Assembly (NCBI GenBank): GCA_900617975.1
Contig: UZAE01012729.1
Span: 1 to 18,346, forward strand
Origin: Rodentolepis nana
Lineage: Eukaryota > Platyhelminthes > Cestoda > Cyclophyllidea > Hymenolepididae
Reading direction: 5' to 3'
DNA length: 18,346 bases
Part shown: in pieces, positions 1 to 8,793 of the stretch
Position numbering within the stretch: the stretch's first letter is position 1
Layout: every line of letters begins with the position of its first letter
Notes under the pieces: model-generated
What the model was told of the DNA's origin: nothing
The model's input: only the letters and a program-made list of their open reading frames with translations
Databases searched by the model: none
Translations under genes and position numbers: made by a program

Positions 1-191
1 CTGTCTGTTGCTTTTACACGAGTGATTCTTTGTTTTGTTCCCTCTCTCAACTTTTTCTCACTTTGATGTTCCTCCTCCCTGTGAAAACCGAAGTCAGCTA
101 AATGGCTAATGATAACTATCAAAACGCCGAAGTCAGGTAAAGGGCTAATGATAATTATCAAAACGCCTGCCATTTGACATAAATAAATAAA
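1..191 (+). repeat. Dispersed SINE-like repeat, copy A (right part, cut by window edge)
   Basis: This is the right half of the dispersed element seen in full at 3611-3934 and 10438-10759. The shared signatures in order are a CTGTCTGT stretch, a pyrimidine-rich block, a TTGATGTTCCTCC block, then GGCTAATGATAA, ATCAAAACGCC and TGCCATTTGA. The element ends in an A-rich tail of TAAA units (about 179-191), as expected for the 3' end of a retroposed RNA. It contains a 39-bp tandem duplication (88-126 and 127-165) not present in the other copies. The left part lies outside the window, so no target-site duplication can be tested. It lies downstream of the last visible exon of the minus-strand BTB gene, probably in that gene's next intron, in antisense orientation. 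Confidence 0.8.
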
Positions 192-1423
192 TGTCTAATA
201 AAATAAGCGATTTCAATTTAACCCTATTAAATTCTATTCATTATTCAAAGTACAAAATTTAGAGAAAATTCATTCTGATTAACACAATAATCGGAGATAC
301 GTCGCAATATTTGAGGAAACAACATTCTACTAATGATATACAATAAATAATATGTTCACAGGATGAAATTCAATTATAGAGCAACACTCCGACAATAGGA
401 TAACTTTCAGAAATGTGGGAATAGGTCTACACAGTAGGTGAGAAATCGAGAGTTTATATAGGATGCAATGGCGTTGTGGTCAGTAGGAGAATCCACTGGA
501 AAACGAGCTCAAGTGTATTTAAATGGAATGAATGTATAAATAAATGCAGAGACGATTTATCGATAAGGGATCAAAGGGCGCGAATGTATATGTGGTAGAT
601 ATGAAATGCAAGACGCCACACAAGATTGATTTATTTCAAAAAAGTGTTTGCTTAACCATAAATTGTGAAAACGTCCAAATAACATCAAATTTCACTGAGA
701 AATGCGAAACATTCAATTTAATCAATAATCTCAGAGCCATACATTTTCAGGATTTCAAGTCGATTATGCTTTGACAAAGCCATTCACTATCGATTTTACC
801 TTTAGGAGAGAAAAATGAAGGTATATTTCAACTTAATTGGATGTGGCCTAAGTTTAAGTTAGAACAAATGACTACTACTTCGATAGTTGTGAGCTGCATC
901 ACTCATCGATTTAGGCCTCACTACTAAGACAGTTTGAAAACAAAATTGTTGGAGTCAAAGAGAGGGGTTCCAAAAGTTGTCGACCTTCCAATACTACCAT
1001 TATTAAATCATGAATAGTGTAAGATGTGAAGAGTTCGAAATTAAAAGGAACAACTTTCCCCGCCTGAGATTTTTTTTGAAGACAATAAATCCAGTTTGGT
1101 AAGAATTTAAAAGGTTATTGAATAGAGTACTTCATTGAACATCAGTTTTTCCCCCATAAAGGAAACCCAGCAATTATGTAGATTTCGTTGACTTTGCATA
1201 CCTTATAAGCTATTATTAATTTAAGTGTTGTTTGAAGTACAGCTAGAAATGAACCAGTTCATAACTATTTAGTAAATCGATTAACTCCATTCAAAATTCG
1301 ATTAGCGCCTATTTATCCAATTGAAGCAAAGCAAGCAGTAGATAGAAGACCTGCTGCTTTGGCATGAAATCGGAGTTTCTGATTGATTGAAATGAACAGA
1401 AGCAGAAAGAAACAAGAGCTCAC
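192..1423. other. Probable intron of the BTB gene, no other feature seen
   Basis: AT-rich sequence between the last visible BTB exon (a good donor at 1423/1422 on the minus strand) and the repeat at the window edge. I looked on the minus strand for the missing half of the PHR domain (expected conserved block around a GPDSHYGTKG-like motif) and did not find it. The terminal exon(s) probably lie further left. The only open frame here, about 76 codons on the plus strand at 544-774, has no recognisable motif and is probably chance. Confidence 0.5.
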
Positions 1424-4400
1424 CTCAATGCTCGCTTCATAATCACATTCACCGTGGATGCTGCCGTAAAGACCGAAACCAACCAGATGAATTTTGCGAT
1501 CGACTTTGAATCTGCCAAAAAAAGCGAAAAAGAATAAAACGTAGTAGGTAAAATATTGTCAAAGCTGCGTTAGATTTTCACTGGATAATTATAGCTTTCG
1601 TATTGAAATAGCCCTGTTGGTACTGCGCGTCTACTTGAAATTCCTCGTCGTCAAAATACACTCGATGAGTTAAGTAACTTAATAATTCTCAGTAACAATA
1701 AAACAAGCATTAATTTCACGGTTTACATTTTAAAGTACACACATATAAGCTTTATTTTTACCCTAAAAGAAACAATATATGAGAATACTAGTGGAGATCT
1801 TATCTTTTGCATTTTTAATATTTCGCTGGATGTCGATCATAGAACTGCCAACTTTCACCTATTGCGATTTTCCCATTTACAGATATGCACGCTCAACAAT
1901 ATTCATCTTCACTGCCAAGACCTTTATTTTCAATATTTCCTAATATAATAAGCAGTTTCAAACCAATGGAAGTTATTTTCTAATGTCTCAATGCAAGAGC
2001 AGTGGGAATCGTTAGTTTGACAAACAAGTCCCAACATAAAACCAGGTCAATGAGCAGTTTTCACAACTGCTTTCATCCAAATGAAAACAAAATTAACACG
2101 TGGTATAACAGACTTGGGGGTTGAGGAGCCTAGATCAAACAAGAAAACACCTCTCCAGACGCAGTTTGGGATCTTGGATTCTAAATCAGTAAGACGCAGA
2201 CAAGGCATCATAGAAACTAAAAAAACTTCCACCTTTCAGTTAACGAGTCTAAAGTAGTATGATCAACGATTCAATTGATCTATGTCTCAGATATCGATTT
2301 CAAAATTAACAATGACGCCTTAATACAAATTATGAAAAATGAACAATCATAAGAGGTAAACATGAACGTTGGCCCAATTCTTACCTAATACGATCACTAG
2401 TTCCCCTATAATCCCACCTCTGATCTACAACCATAAATCGTTGCACCACTTCCTCCGCATCATGAAGATAGCATCGTGGTCGTTTGACGAAGGGCAACTC
2501 CGGTTTGATGTTTTTGGCAGCAATAAAGTACTGAAAAATCTTCACTACCATATCATTACACAAAACACCGGAGGGTACAACCAAATTGGCAAATTCTTCG
2601 ATACTCATCTGTGGAAATCTGATGTGGGGTAGAAGAGGCTGAAGTATTTGCCTCAAGGAGTCTTGTGGAACATTCGAAAGATTTGGCAGCTCGGTGGCTT
2701 GAGATGCAGTAATATTAGAACGTGAAAGACTATTGGATGAGGGTGACTGAATAGAAGAAGTAGTGGGCTGAGGTGCTTCAGTAGAACTAGGGCTAGAGAT
2801 CTCACTTTCGGTCCCAATGATTCGTAGGTATTCAGCTTTAGCCCATTTGAGAATGGATGTAAATAAACGAGATTCGCGGATGCACAACGTATCTCTCTCA
2901 AGAATATTCAAAAGCAGATCCTTATCTGCGGTTAGAAAATCTTCCGTATCAAACACACGTGCGGTATTCTTATCAATCACCTGAAATCAAATAAATAAAA
3001 TATGGTTACTTAAGTATATTCAGCGGTGGATATGGAAGATATGGATATTCTTGCCTCCAAACATTTTTGAGCCAGTTGCTGCTCATTGAAGAAATTGGCA
3101 TGACTCAGAACCAAAAAGGCATTTTCCACAGATATTGATTGGCTGAGGAATTCGAAACAGGCGTTCTCCATGCCATTGATGGCATACTTCTTTGACACAT
3201 AAAGGGTTTGGAAAACATTACTTGCATCTATCTGGATTTCATCGGTGTAGATAAAACGCAGCATATTGATAAAAGCAACAGGGCTGACATCGTCCACATG
3301 CACCTCTAGAAAATTGTTAGATAGGTGATTACAAATTGGCTTATATATATTAACTATGCTATAGCGCCAAATCCTAACAGTCTTCAAAAATCACATCGAA
3401 AAAATATAGATATTGGAAAGAGATTAGACATGGTTATTCCTATAGAGATACGAGTGATATTTACCCCAATAATTTTGTTCAATTGGCAATTTCAAAATCT
3501 CCCTCTCTATAAATATTTGCTAACTTCAGTTTCCTCTCAGCCCTTGACAATCTGCCATTTGGAAGAAATAGCTGCCTGATTGATAAATTTTAAGAAGAAT
3601 TTTGTTAAGATGGGGTGTGCGATCGACTTACCTTCACGTTGTGCATCCTGGACAACGTATACTCATACGGCAAAAAAGTCTATAAACCGGAATCCGACTT
3701 CTGAATTCAAACAACCATCACTCCACTGTGTGTCGTATTCCACAACTTCCATAGTGCACATCTAACCTATTCTCTACATTTGTGTCTATCTGTCTCTTCT
3801 ATATCTGTGAATCACTCTTCTGTCCCCACCCCCTCTTGACTTTTTATCACCTTGATGCTCCTTCCCCTCTGTGAAACCTGAAATCAACTAAAGAGCTAAC
3901 GAAGACTATCAAAACGGCTGCCATTTGATATAAATGTTAAGACAAAAAAGTGATAGAAATTCATTCTTCGAGAAAGTAATCAACAAAGAAGTACTTTGTG
4001 GGAGGACTTACTATACAAACGCAACAAATTCTTTAAACACTGATAATGAATAATAATTAAGAAAAGACCCTTTATGGTTAGTAACAACTTCAGCTTACAT
4101 AAATTAGCCATAATCGAATAGTTAAGACTGTATTGCCAAAATTGAACTTGTTAAAAAGCTGATATATTCCGATGAACTTTTCAAAACTTACCGATAGGAT
4201 TATTCGGATTGATCTGACTAGAAGAAGGATTAAACACGAGAGGCTGCCTGCGAGTTTCCTTCTCCAGGGAATTTAAATTTTTCGAAGAGTCGATATGCAT
4301 ATGTTCTGATGAGGAAGACAGACTAGTAGTCAGGGGAGAAGAGAGTAGAGGTCTAGAAGTTTGCTTGATCATTGTTTGTTCAGTAGATTCTGTGACAGAT

Positions 4401-4926
4401 TGATCATCAGAAACTGCCGGTGCAGAGCGTGAGGAATTCTGAATTGACATTGGTCCATAGAACATGGCCTCAAAAACAGCCGAACTAATCGCCAGAATAA
4501 AACTATGAGCTGGAATGCGTTGAACCATAATCTCTGATGAGAAAGATAGATCCTTAAAGTACTTATTGTGAATAAAAGGGTTAGGCGCACTATCACAACC
4601 AGGCCGATAGTGAATGTTAAAGTAAACATCCGCTAGCATCGTATTTGCAAAAAGTCTTCTAACCCTCTCACTAACACAGAAACGATTGGACTGCCAATCA
4701 AAATGCAAGGGCGAAGAGGTAAGAAGCTAAAGAAAAAGTAAATATGTAGTTAAGAAAATATGTGTTAGGATATAGCTTAAAAATAGCTTACACATGAAGC
4801 GTTAGCAAAATTTTCGTTAAGAAGTACGGGAGATCGTTGTCTGTTCTTTGCAGTAGCCATGTTCTTTGCAGGGGATTCATCCTCCCCGGTAAAAGGATTA
4901 GAATTACTTGTAGATTCACTGGACAT
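1424..4926 (-). CDS. BTB-BACK-PHR domain protein, BTBD1/2/3/6 family (3' end beyond window)
   Basis: Five exons join in frame on the minus strand: 4926-4792, 4726-4192, 3305-3055, 2980-2385 and 1511-1424, giving 535 residues with the C-terminus missing. The BTB core starts near residue 56 (W), with LADVYF at 76-81, QRIPAH at 113-118 and SAVFEAMF around 127-134. It resumes after a long insert at EVHVDD (224-229) and [13 protein letters not shown] follows, with IDKNT (309-313), LERDTL and [14 protein letters not shown] begins near residue 476 (RPRC), with GTSDRIRF and [12 protein letters not shown], and stops at SIE, about 100 residues short. Family members are usually cytoplasmic CUL3 ubiquitin-ligase adaptors; that role is inferred here. 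Two Ser-rich inserts (about 140-223 and 362-412) are absent from the vertebrate relatives I compared. I chose ATG 4926 because an acceptor-like TTTTAG lies just upstream. An upstream in-frame ATG at 4980 would place that acceptor inside the coding sequence. Assignment to one of BTBD1, 2, 3 or 6 is uncertain. Confidence 0.9.
1512..2384 (-). other. Intron 4 of the BTB gene (873 nt)
   Basis: On the minus strand the donor is AG|GTAAGA, which ends an exon coding TSDRI plus AG, and the acceptor is GGCAG before ATTCAAAGTC. The split codon AG/A restores Arg-Phe, as in the conserved family motif SDRIRF. I see no repeat or ORF of note inside it. Confidence 0.85.
2981..3054 (-). other. Non-canonical GC-AG intron of the BTB gene (74 nt)
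   Basis: Read on the minus strand, the upstream exon ends TTGGAG and the intron begins GCAAGA rather than GT. The intron ends TTTCAG before GTGATTGATAAG. Joining here gives KCLE-VIDKNT, matching the continuous LCLE-xIDKNT of animal relatives without gain or loss of residues. No nearby GT gives the right phase. The context AG|GCAAG is the usual form of the rare GC-AG class. Confidence 0.85.
3603..3610. repeat. Left target-site duplication of repeat copy B
   Basis: TGTTAAGA at this position is repeated exactly at 3935-3942, immediately flanking the element, as expected for a retroposon insertion. Confidence 0.7.
3611..3934 (+). repeat. Dispersed SINE-like repeat, copy B (full length)
   Basis: An element of about 324 bp, homologous along its whole length to 10438-10759 (322 bp), roughly three quarters identical by eye. 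The left end is a GG-G-GCGAT-GACTTACC block. Next come CAACGTATACTCATAC, AAAAAAGTCT and a pyrimidine-rich middle. The right end is the ATCAAAACGGC and TGCCATTTGATATAAA block. It is flanked by the 8-bp direct repeat TGTTAAGA. It lies within the 886-nt intron 2 (3306-4191) of the BTB gene, antisense to that gene. I see no coding capacity and no convincing tRNA-like A or B box, so the SINE label rests on size, target-site duplications and the A-rich end. Confidence 0.85.
3935..3942. repeat. Right target-site duplication of repeat copy B
   Basis: Exact second copy of TGTTAAGA (first at 3603-3610), directly after the A-rich end of the element. Confidence 0.7.
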
Positions 4927-4942
4927 ATTCAACAGCTGACAG

Positions 4943-4952
4943 CTAAAAATAA
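4943..4952 (-). promoter_or_regulatory. Acceptor-like site 16 nt before the BTB start codon
   Basis: On the minus strand a T-rich run ending TTATTTTTAG precedes CTGTCAGCTGTTGAAT and then the ATG at 4926. This is a good splice acceptor with no coding exon upstream. It would fit spliced-leader trans-splicing or the end of a 5'UTR intron. Confidence 0.45.
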
Positions 4953-5290
4953 CCGCAAATATATGCAATGCGGACTGCATTAAATGAAAATATTAACAAA
5001 TTTACATGAAAATAATATTATGGATTAGATAAAATGAAGTAGGTATTATAAAAATAAGGTGCATAAATTTTGGAGTCAGAAGAACATCGAGAAAGAAAAT
5101 TAAACAGACGTGAAAAATAGAACCTTATGAATAGGAGACAGGCAATCTTGAGTTAAGCGGGACACAAATCAACCATGTAAAGCTAATATGTTAAATCTCA
5201 AATAATAATAAAAAGGTATTCTTACATGTTAAGTTGTTATTCAGTGTTACAGATTGAAATATTTTATTGCATTTTTAAAGTGGATGCGAA

Positions 5291-5323
5291 TATACGTATA
5301 TACTATACGTATATATACGTATA
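5291..5323. repeat. Cluster of three TATACGTATA palindromes
   Basis: The perfect 10-bp palindrome TATACGTATA occurs at 5291-5300, 5304-5313 and 5314-5323, with spacings of 13 and 10 bp. It could be a cluster of dimeric transcription-factor sites about 370 bp upstream of the BTB start, or an AT-rich microsatellite interrupted by CG. Confidence 0.6.
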
Positions 5324-6255
5324 CTAGGAGATAGAAATAATTTGTGTGCATTATTTATTCATTCTATCTAACATAGGCAAAATGAATAATAATAAACATG
5401 CTCAAGCACAATCAAATTCATAAAATGGTACACCAGTGTGAAAATTACAAACACGAACAGGTATGTACTATGGAGATTAATTTTGTCTAGCTTGTTTAAT
5501 GAGCGATAAATTATAGATAAAATAAAAATCTGGAAATTCCATTCTGTTGAAAAATAGTTGCTCGAAATTTTGATCGAACTGGCCAATATTAAACAGAAAT
5601 TTTTGAATTAAAGAAGCAACCTATTAACTAAACTTAGCAAACAAGTAGGCATGATATATGATCAGACTAGCTAGGTTATTCTTCCTAATTGAGCGAATTG
5701 GTTTCAACTACAACAAATGACACAAAAAGTGTAAATATACTTTATTTGAAAAGTTATTTGCTCATAAATGTCCCATAAACATGTCATCCATTACTTTATG
5801 AACATTGACCTCCTATTGGAACAAAACTGGCAAAATATTGATTGTACCTAATTTATAAAGACAGCATTTTGCTATCTACAATATCCTTAAGTTATTTTTC
5901 TCAATCACGTTGTTAATCTTCCACAACTTCAAATTCTCTGACAGTTCGTATGATAAAAGAATTCGCGTACTTGTTATAGTACTTTGAATTAATTATCTCA
6001 TAAATATTTTCATAATAATCAAGGCTTTAAATTTCCCCAGTAATTTAATTTTATTTCTGTCTTATTCAATAAATTACTGTAAAATCATTTTTCGCAAGAG
6101 CTTCAATATAAACTTTCGCAACAACATTATTTTCAAAGCTGAATCCTAACCTACTGCTGAACAAAATGTCATGAATGAGGCATTAATTTATATAATCTTA
6201 GACTTATAACACCTAAAATGTCCTATATAAATCTCGATACCAATCAGACCTCAAG

Positions 6256-6264
6256 TATAAAAGG
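6256..6264 (+). promoter_or_regulatory. TATA box candidate, plus strand
   Basis: TATAAAAGG is a close match to the metazoan TATA consensus. An initiator-like TTTCAGCACG follows about 25 bp downstream (near 6272-6281). The next gene on this strand is UFD1, 660 bp further on. A donor-like CAG|GTTAGA near 6406 could join a 5'UTR exon to the acceptor at 6916. The link to UFD1 is inference. Confidence 0.4.
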
Positions 6265-6901
6265 ACGGAACTTTCAGCACGAATAGCTTTTGTTCTATTC
6301 AGTAAACAAATATACGAAAGTAGAATGAAAAACGTGCTTCAAGATTGATTGCCTTGTAGGCCATCATCACAGTTGCGATGTAGTCATTTGTGATCTTGCA
6401 AATTCAGGTTAGAATTTGAGAAAAAAATATTCGACAGCAATGTTCACGGGAGAGTTTAGTGGGGATAATTAATTCATTTTTTGAATTAAGTATATACTAA
6501 TTGTAAAATATGAATTGTAAAATATTTTCTTAAAATTATTTTGAATTAGTTTTTTAATTATTAATTATAACTATTGATGAATTAATTGAACTCATTTGTT
6601 TATCAACGAGAGACATACTGTTATAACATATTGTAAGGTTTGGCAGAAATTCGATATTCTGTTAGGCTGACTATCAGTGAGTTGAGTGTTACGGGTTTGA
6701 CGCTTGTTAAACCGTTTTGACATCATTTTATTTTTCATAAATCTAGTGAAACTTGATAGATTAACGGAATAATATGTTTGGTATATTCTTTAACTTGTTG
6801 TTTCATCTTTTACTTGCTGTAAATAGCCCTTATGTTATTTAGCTACAATGGTATATTGCTTTCGTTAGCATTAACTTAAACAGTTTTACATAATTACGTG
6901 T

Positions 6902-6916
6902 ATCTTTTCCTTTTAG
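6902..6916 (+). promoter_or_regulatory. Splice or trans-splice acceptor before the UFD1 start
   Basis: A pyrimidine-rich tract, ATCTTTTCCTTTTAG, ends 8 nt before ATGATG. The first intron of UFD1 begins immediately after ATGATG, so this acceptor defines a 14-nt first exon (6917-6930) unless the 5' end is different. It is compatible with addition of a spliced leader, as flatworms do for many genes. Confidence 0.5.
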
Positions 6917-6924
6917 TGCATCAC

Positions 6925-8793
6925 ATGATGGTAAGTCACCTATTTAATCTTCATCCTTCTAGTTTGATATGGGATTTGATCGCATACACTCAGGGTTTTC
7001 AATGACTTACAAATGCTACTCGCATTTGTTAACCCCTGGAAAATCGAGGGATGACTTGATGGATGGTGGCAAAAGTAAGATCTAAAATTTTGTCCAAGTT
7101 ATTAAAATCAATTTTAGTTCTACTTCCACAGTCGGCGTTGGAGTATTTAAGTAGGTTTTTTCTGGTTTCATTGGTTGTAATGCTGTTATTATTTAGCTCG
7201 TATGAACACAACTAATCCAATGACGTTTAAATTAACTAATTCGGCAACCAATAAAAGTCTACATTGCGGTGTCCTGGAGTTTGTCGCTGATGAAGGACAT
7301 ATTCATGTTCCATACTGGATGATGCAAAATCTTAGTTTAGAGGAAGGAGATCCTGTTCATGTTAAAAGTGTCGTCTTACCCACTGCAACTTTTGCTCGTT
7401 TTCAGCCTCAATCAGTTTCTTTTCTGGATATCTACGATCCAAAAGCTGTGTAAGTTTTGCCTGCCTATTCCTTCTTGACCCTGTGGCTTAGGTATCAGAG
7501 TGCAAGTCATCCGTGCCAGAGATCTCCTTTTTCTTATTGTTACACATTTTGTGAACGGAATGATCCGTCATAGTTGCTAAAATGGGTCAAAATAGGGGTT
7601 CACGGCCGTGGATTTATATATTTTCCGTTACTGAATCCCATCTTCAGAATGTCTAGGATGAGTGTGCACGAACGGATCTAGAAATTTTTTTAAATACCAA
7701 AATTGGTTTTTATATATATTTTTTCCCTCTAGTTTGGAGTTTGCTTTACGAAAATTTGCTTGTCTCTCGGTTGGAGATGTTATACCAATCACCTACAACG
7801 ACAATCAATACGATCTTAAGGTTCTAGAGTTGAAACCCAACAATGCCGTTCAAATTATTGAATGCGACATGAGCGTACGTTTACTCTATTGATTGGTCCT
7901 CTATTATCTGTTTTACGCTAATATCTTTTTATTGTAGGTGGATTTTGCACCGCCTGTGGGTTATGTGGAAAATAGCAAACCCAAGCCAGTAGTACCTGCT
8001 TCTGATGTAAGTTTTATTCCAACAGTTTGTGAGCATGATTTTGTGGTATAACGCTAAAATTTGTGGGAGAAATTTAAGGCCGTGGACTGGCGCTTATCGA
8101 TACTTGTCTGCTTTGATGGCATGATTAGTCATGCTGGTTGAGATTGTTTTGGATTAGTGTGTCGAAATGTGCTTTTTGTTGTTTAGAGGCTCTTGATTGA
8201 CATTCATTTGCTTAAAATAGGTTTTTGAAAGCATTTTAACTCAATATCACAGTCTTCAATTATGTAGATTTTATCATATTTGGTTTTATTTGTTTTTAAA
8301 TCTCAGGATACTAATGAATCACTCATCCCAGATCACGCCAAGGGAGTGAGGGTCTTCGGTGGTACAGGAATTAGGTTGGATGGAAGGGTTGTTGAATCTG
8401 CTTCCACCGCTGCATCTAAAGCTAGCTATGTCATCTCTGAACGGTGCGTTGAAGCAGGTGAATTTGCCTCCTGAAATACTCCATCTAAACAAATGTTTTG
8501 TTTTTATTTTCTAGAGGTAAACCTAACTACGATTACAAACCTGGTAATCTTACTTTCCTGAGAGTAACTAAGAAGCATGTAAGTTGATCTTGAAATCTCG
8601 AGTTACTTAATCGTCTATGTTACCTATTTGCATAACGCTATGCTTATGAGTCTCCTTTATTTGTAAGAGATATTCTATTCTATGTTCTATTTATTGAACT
8701 TACGTTGTCTATATGCATGTTAAGGAGGCTGAGGATGCTTCAACTTTCAAACCATTCGTCGGCAAAGGGATTAAGCTGAAGGGTGAAAGCTGA
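6925..8793 (+). CDS. UFD1: Ubiquitin fusion degradation protein 1 (UFD1), p97/VCP cofactor
   Basis: Nine exons join to 294 residues (human UFD1 has 307): 6925-6930, 6963-7074, 7118-7150, 7197-7449, 7733-7874, 7938-8006, 8307-8443, 8515-8578 and 8725-8793. All introns are GT-AG: 32, 43, 46, 283, 63, 300, 71 and 146 nt. UFD1 pairs with NPL4 to recruit the p97/VCP ATPase, which extracts ubiquitylated substrates in ER-associated and chromatin-linked degradation. The conserved N-terminal double-psi-barrel and ubiquitin-binding region covers about residues 1-190. It includes LPQSALEYL (42-50), [11 protein letters not shown], the WMMQNL motif, FACLSVGD and IIECDM. In the tail, [10 protein letters not shown] (222-231) and FVGKGIKL (283-290) match the two SHP boxes that bind p97. 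The start is the least certain part: only Met-Met lies in exon 1, and the ATG at 6969 in exon 2 is an alternative. Confidence 0.96.

Larger units (their letters stand above)
4953..6924. other. Divergent intergenic region between the BTB and UFD1 genes
   Basis: About 2 kb of AT-rich DNA between the 5' ends of two divergently transcribed genes. It must carry at least part of both promoters. Inside it I can point to three TATACGTATA palindromes (5291-5323), a TATAAAAGG box (6256-6264) and an acceptor-like pyrimidine tract (6902-6916). Open frames here are short, AT-rich and without motifs. Confidence 0.6.

Noticed and set aside
544..774. 76-codon plus-strand open frame
   Set aside because: No motif or family resemblance, opposite strand to the probable host gene, and lies in what is probably a BTB intron.
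3611..3760. tRNA-derived pol III promoter (A and B boxes) in the repeat
   Set aside because: TGGCGCGCGATAG in copy C and a TTCAAAC core further on are only weakly similar to A and B boxes, and they are not well shared between copies.
3580..3765. 61-codon open frame over repeat copy B
   Set aside because: It starts in the flank and runs into the repeat; the frame is not maintained in copy C.
3611..3934. Solo LTR or TRIM interpretation of the dispersed repeat
   Set aside because: The ends are not TG...CA inverted repeats, the duplications are of different lengths (8 and at least 10 bp) rather than a fixed 4-6, and a 5'-truncated copy exists.
4927..4980. Upstream in-frame ATG of the BTB gene as the true start
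   Set aside because: The extension crosses a T-rich AG acceptor-like site and adds a hydrophobic stretch untypical of this cytoplasmic family; ATG 4926 preferred, though not proven.
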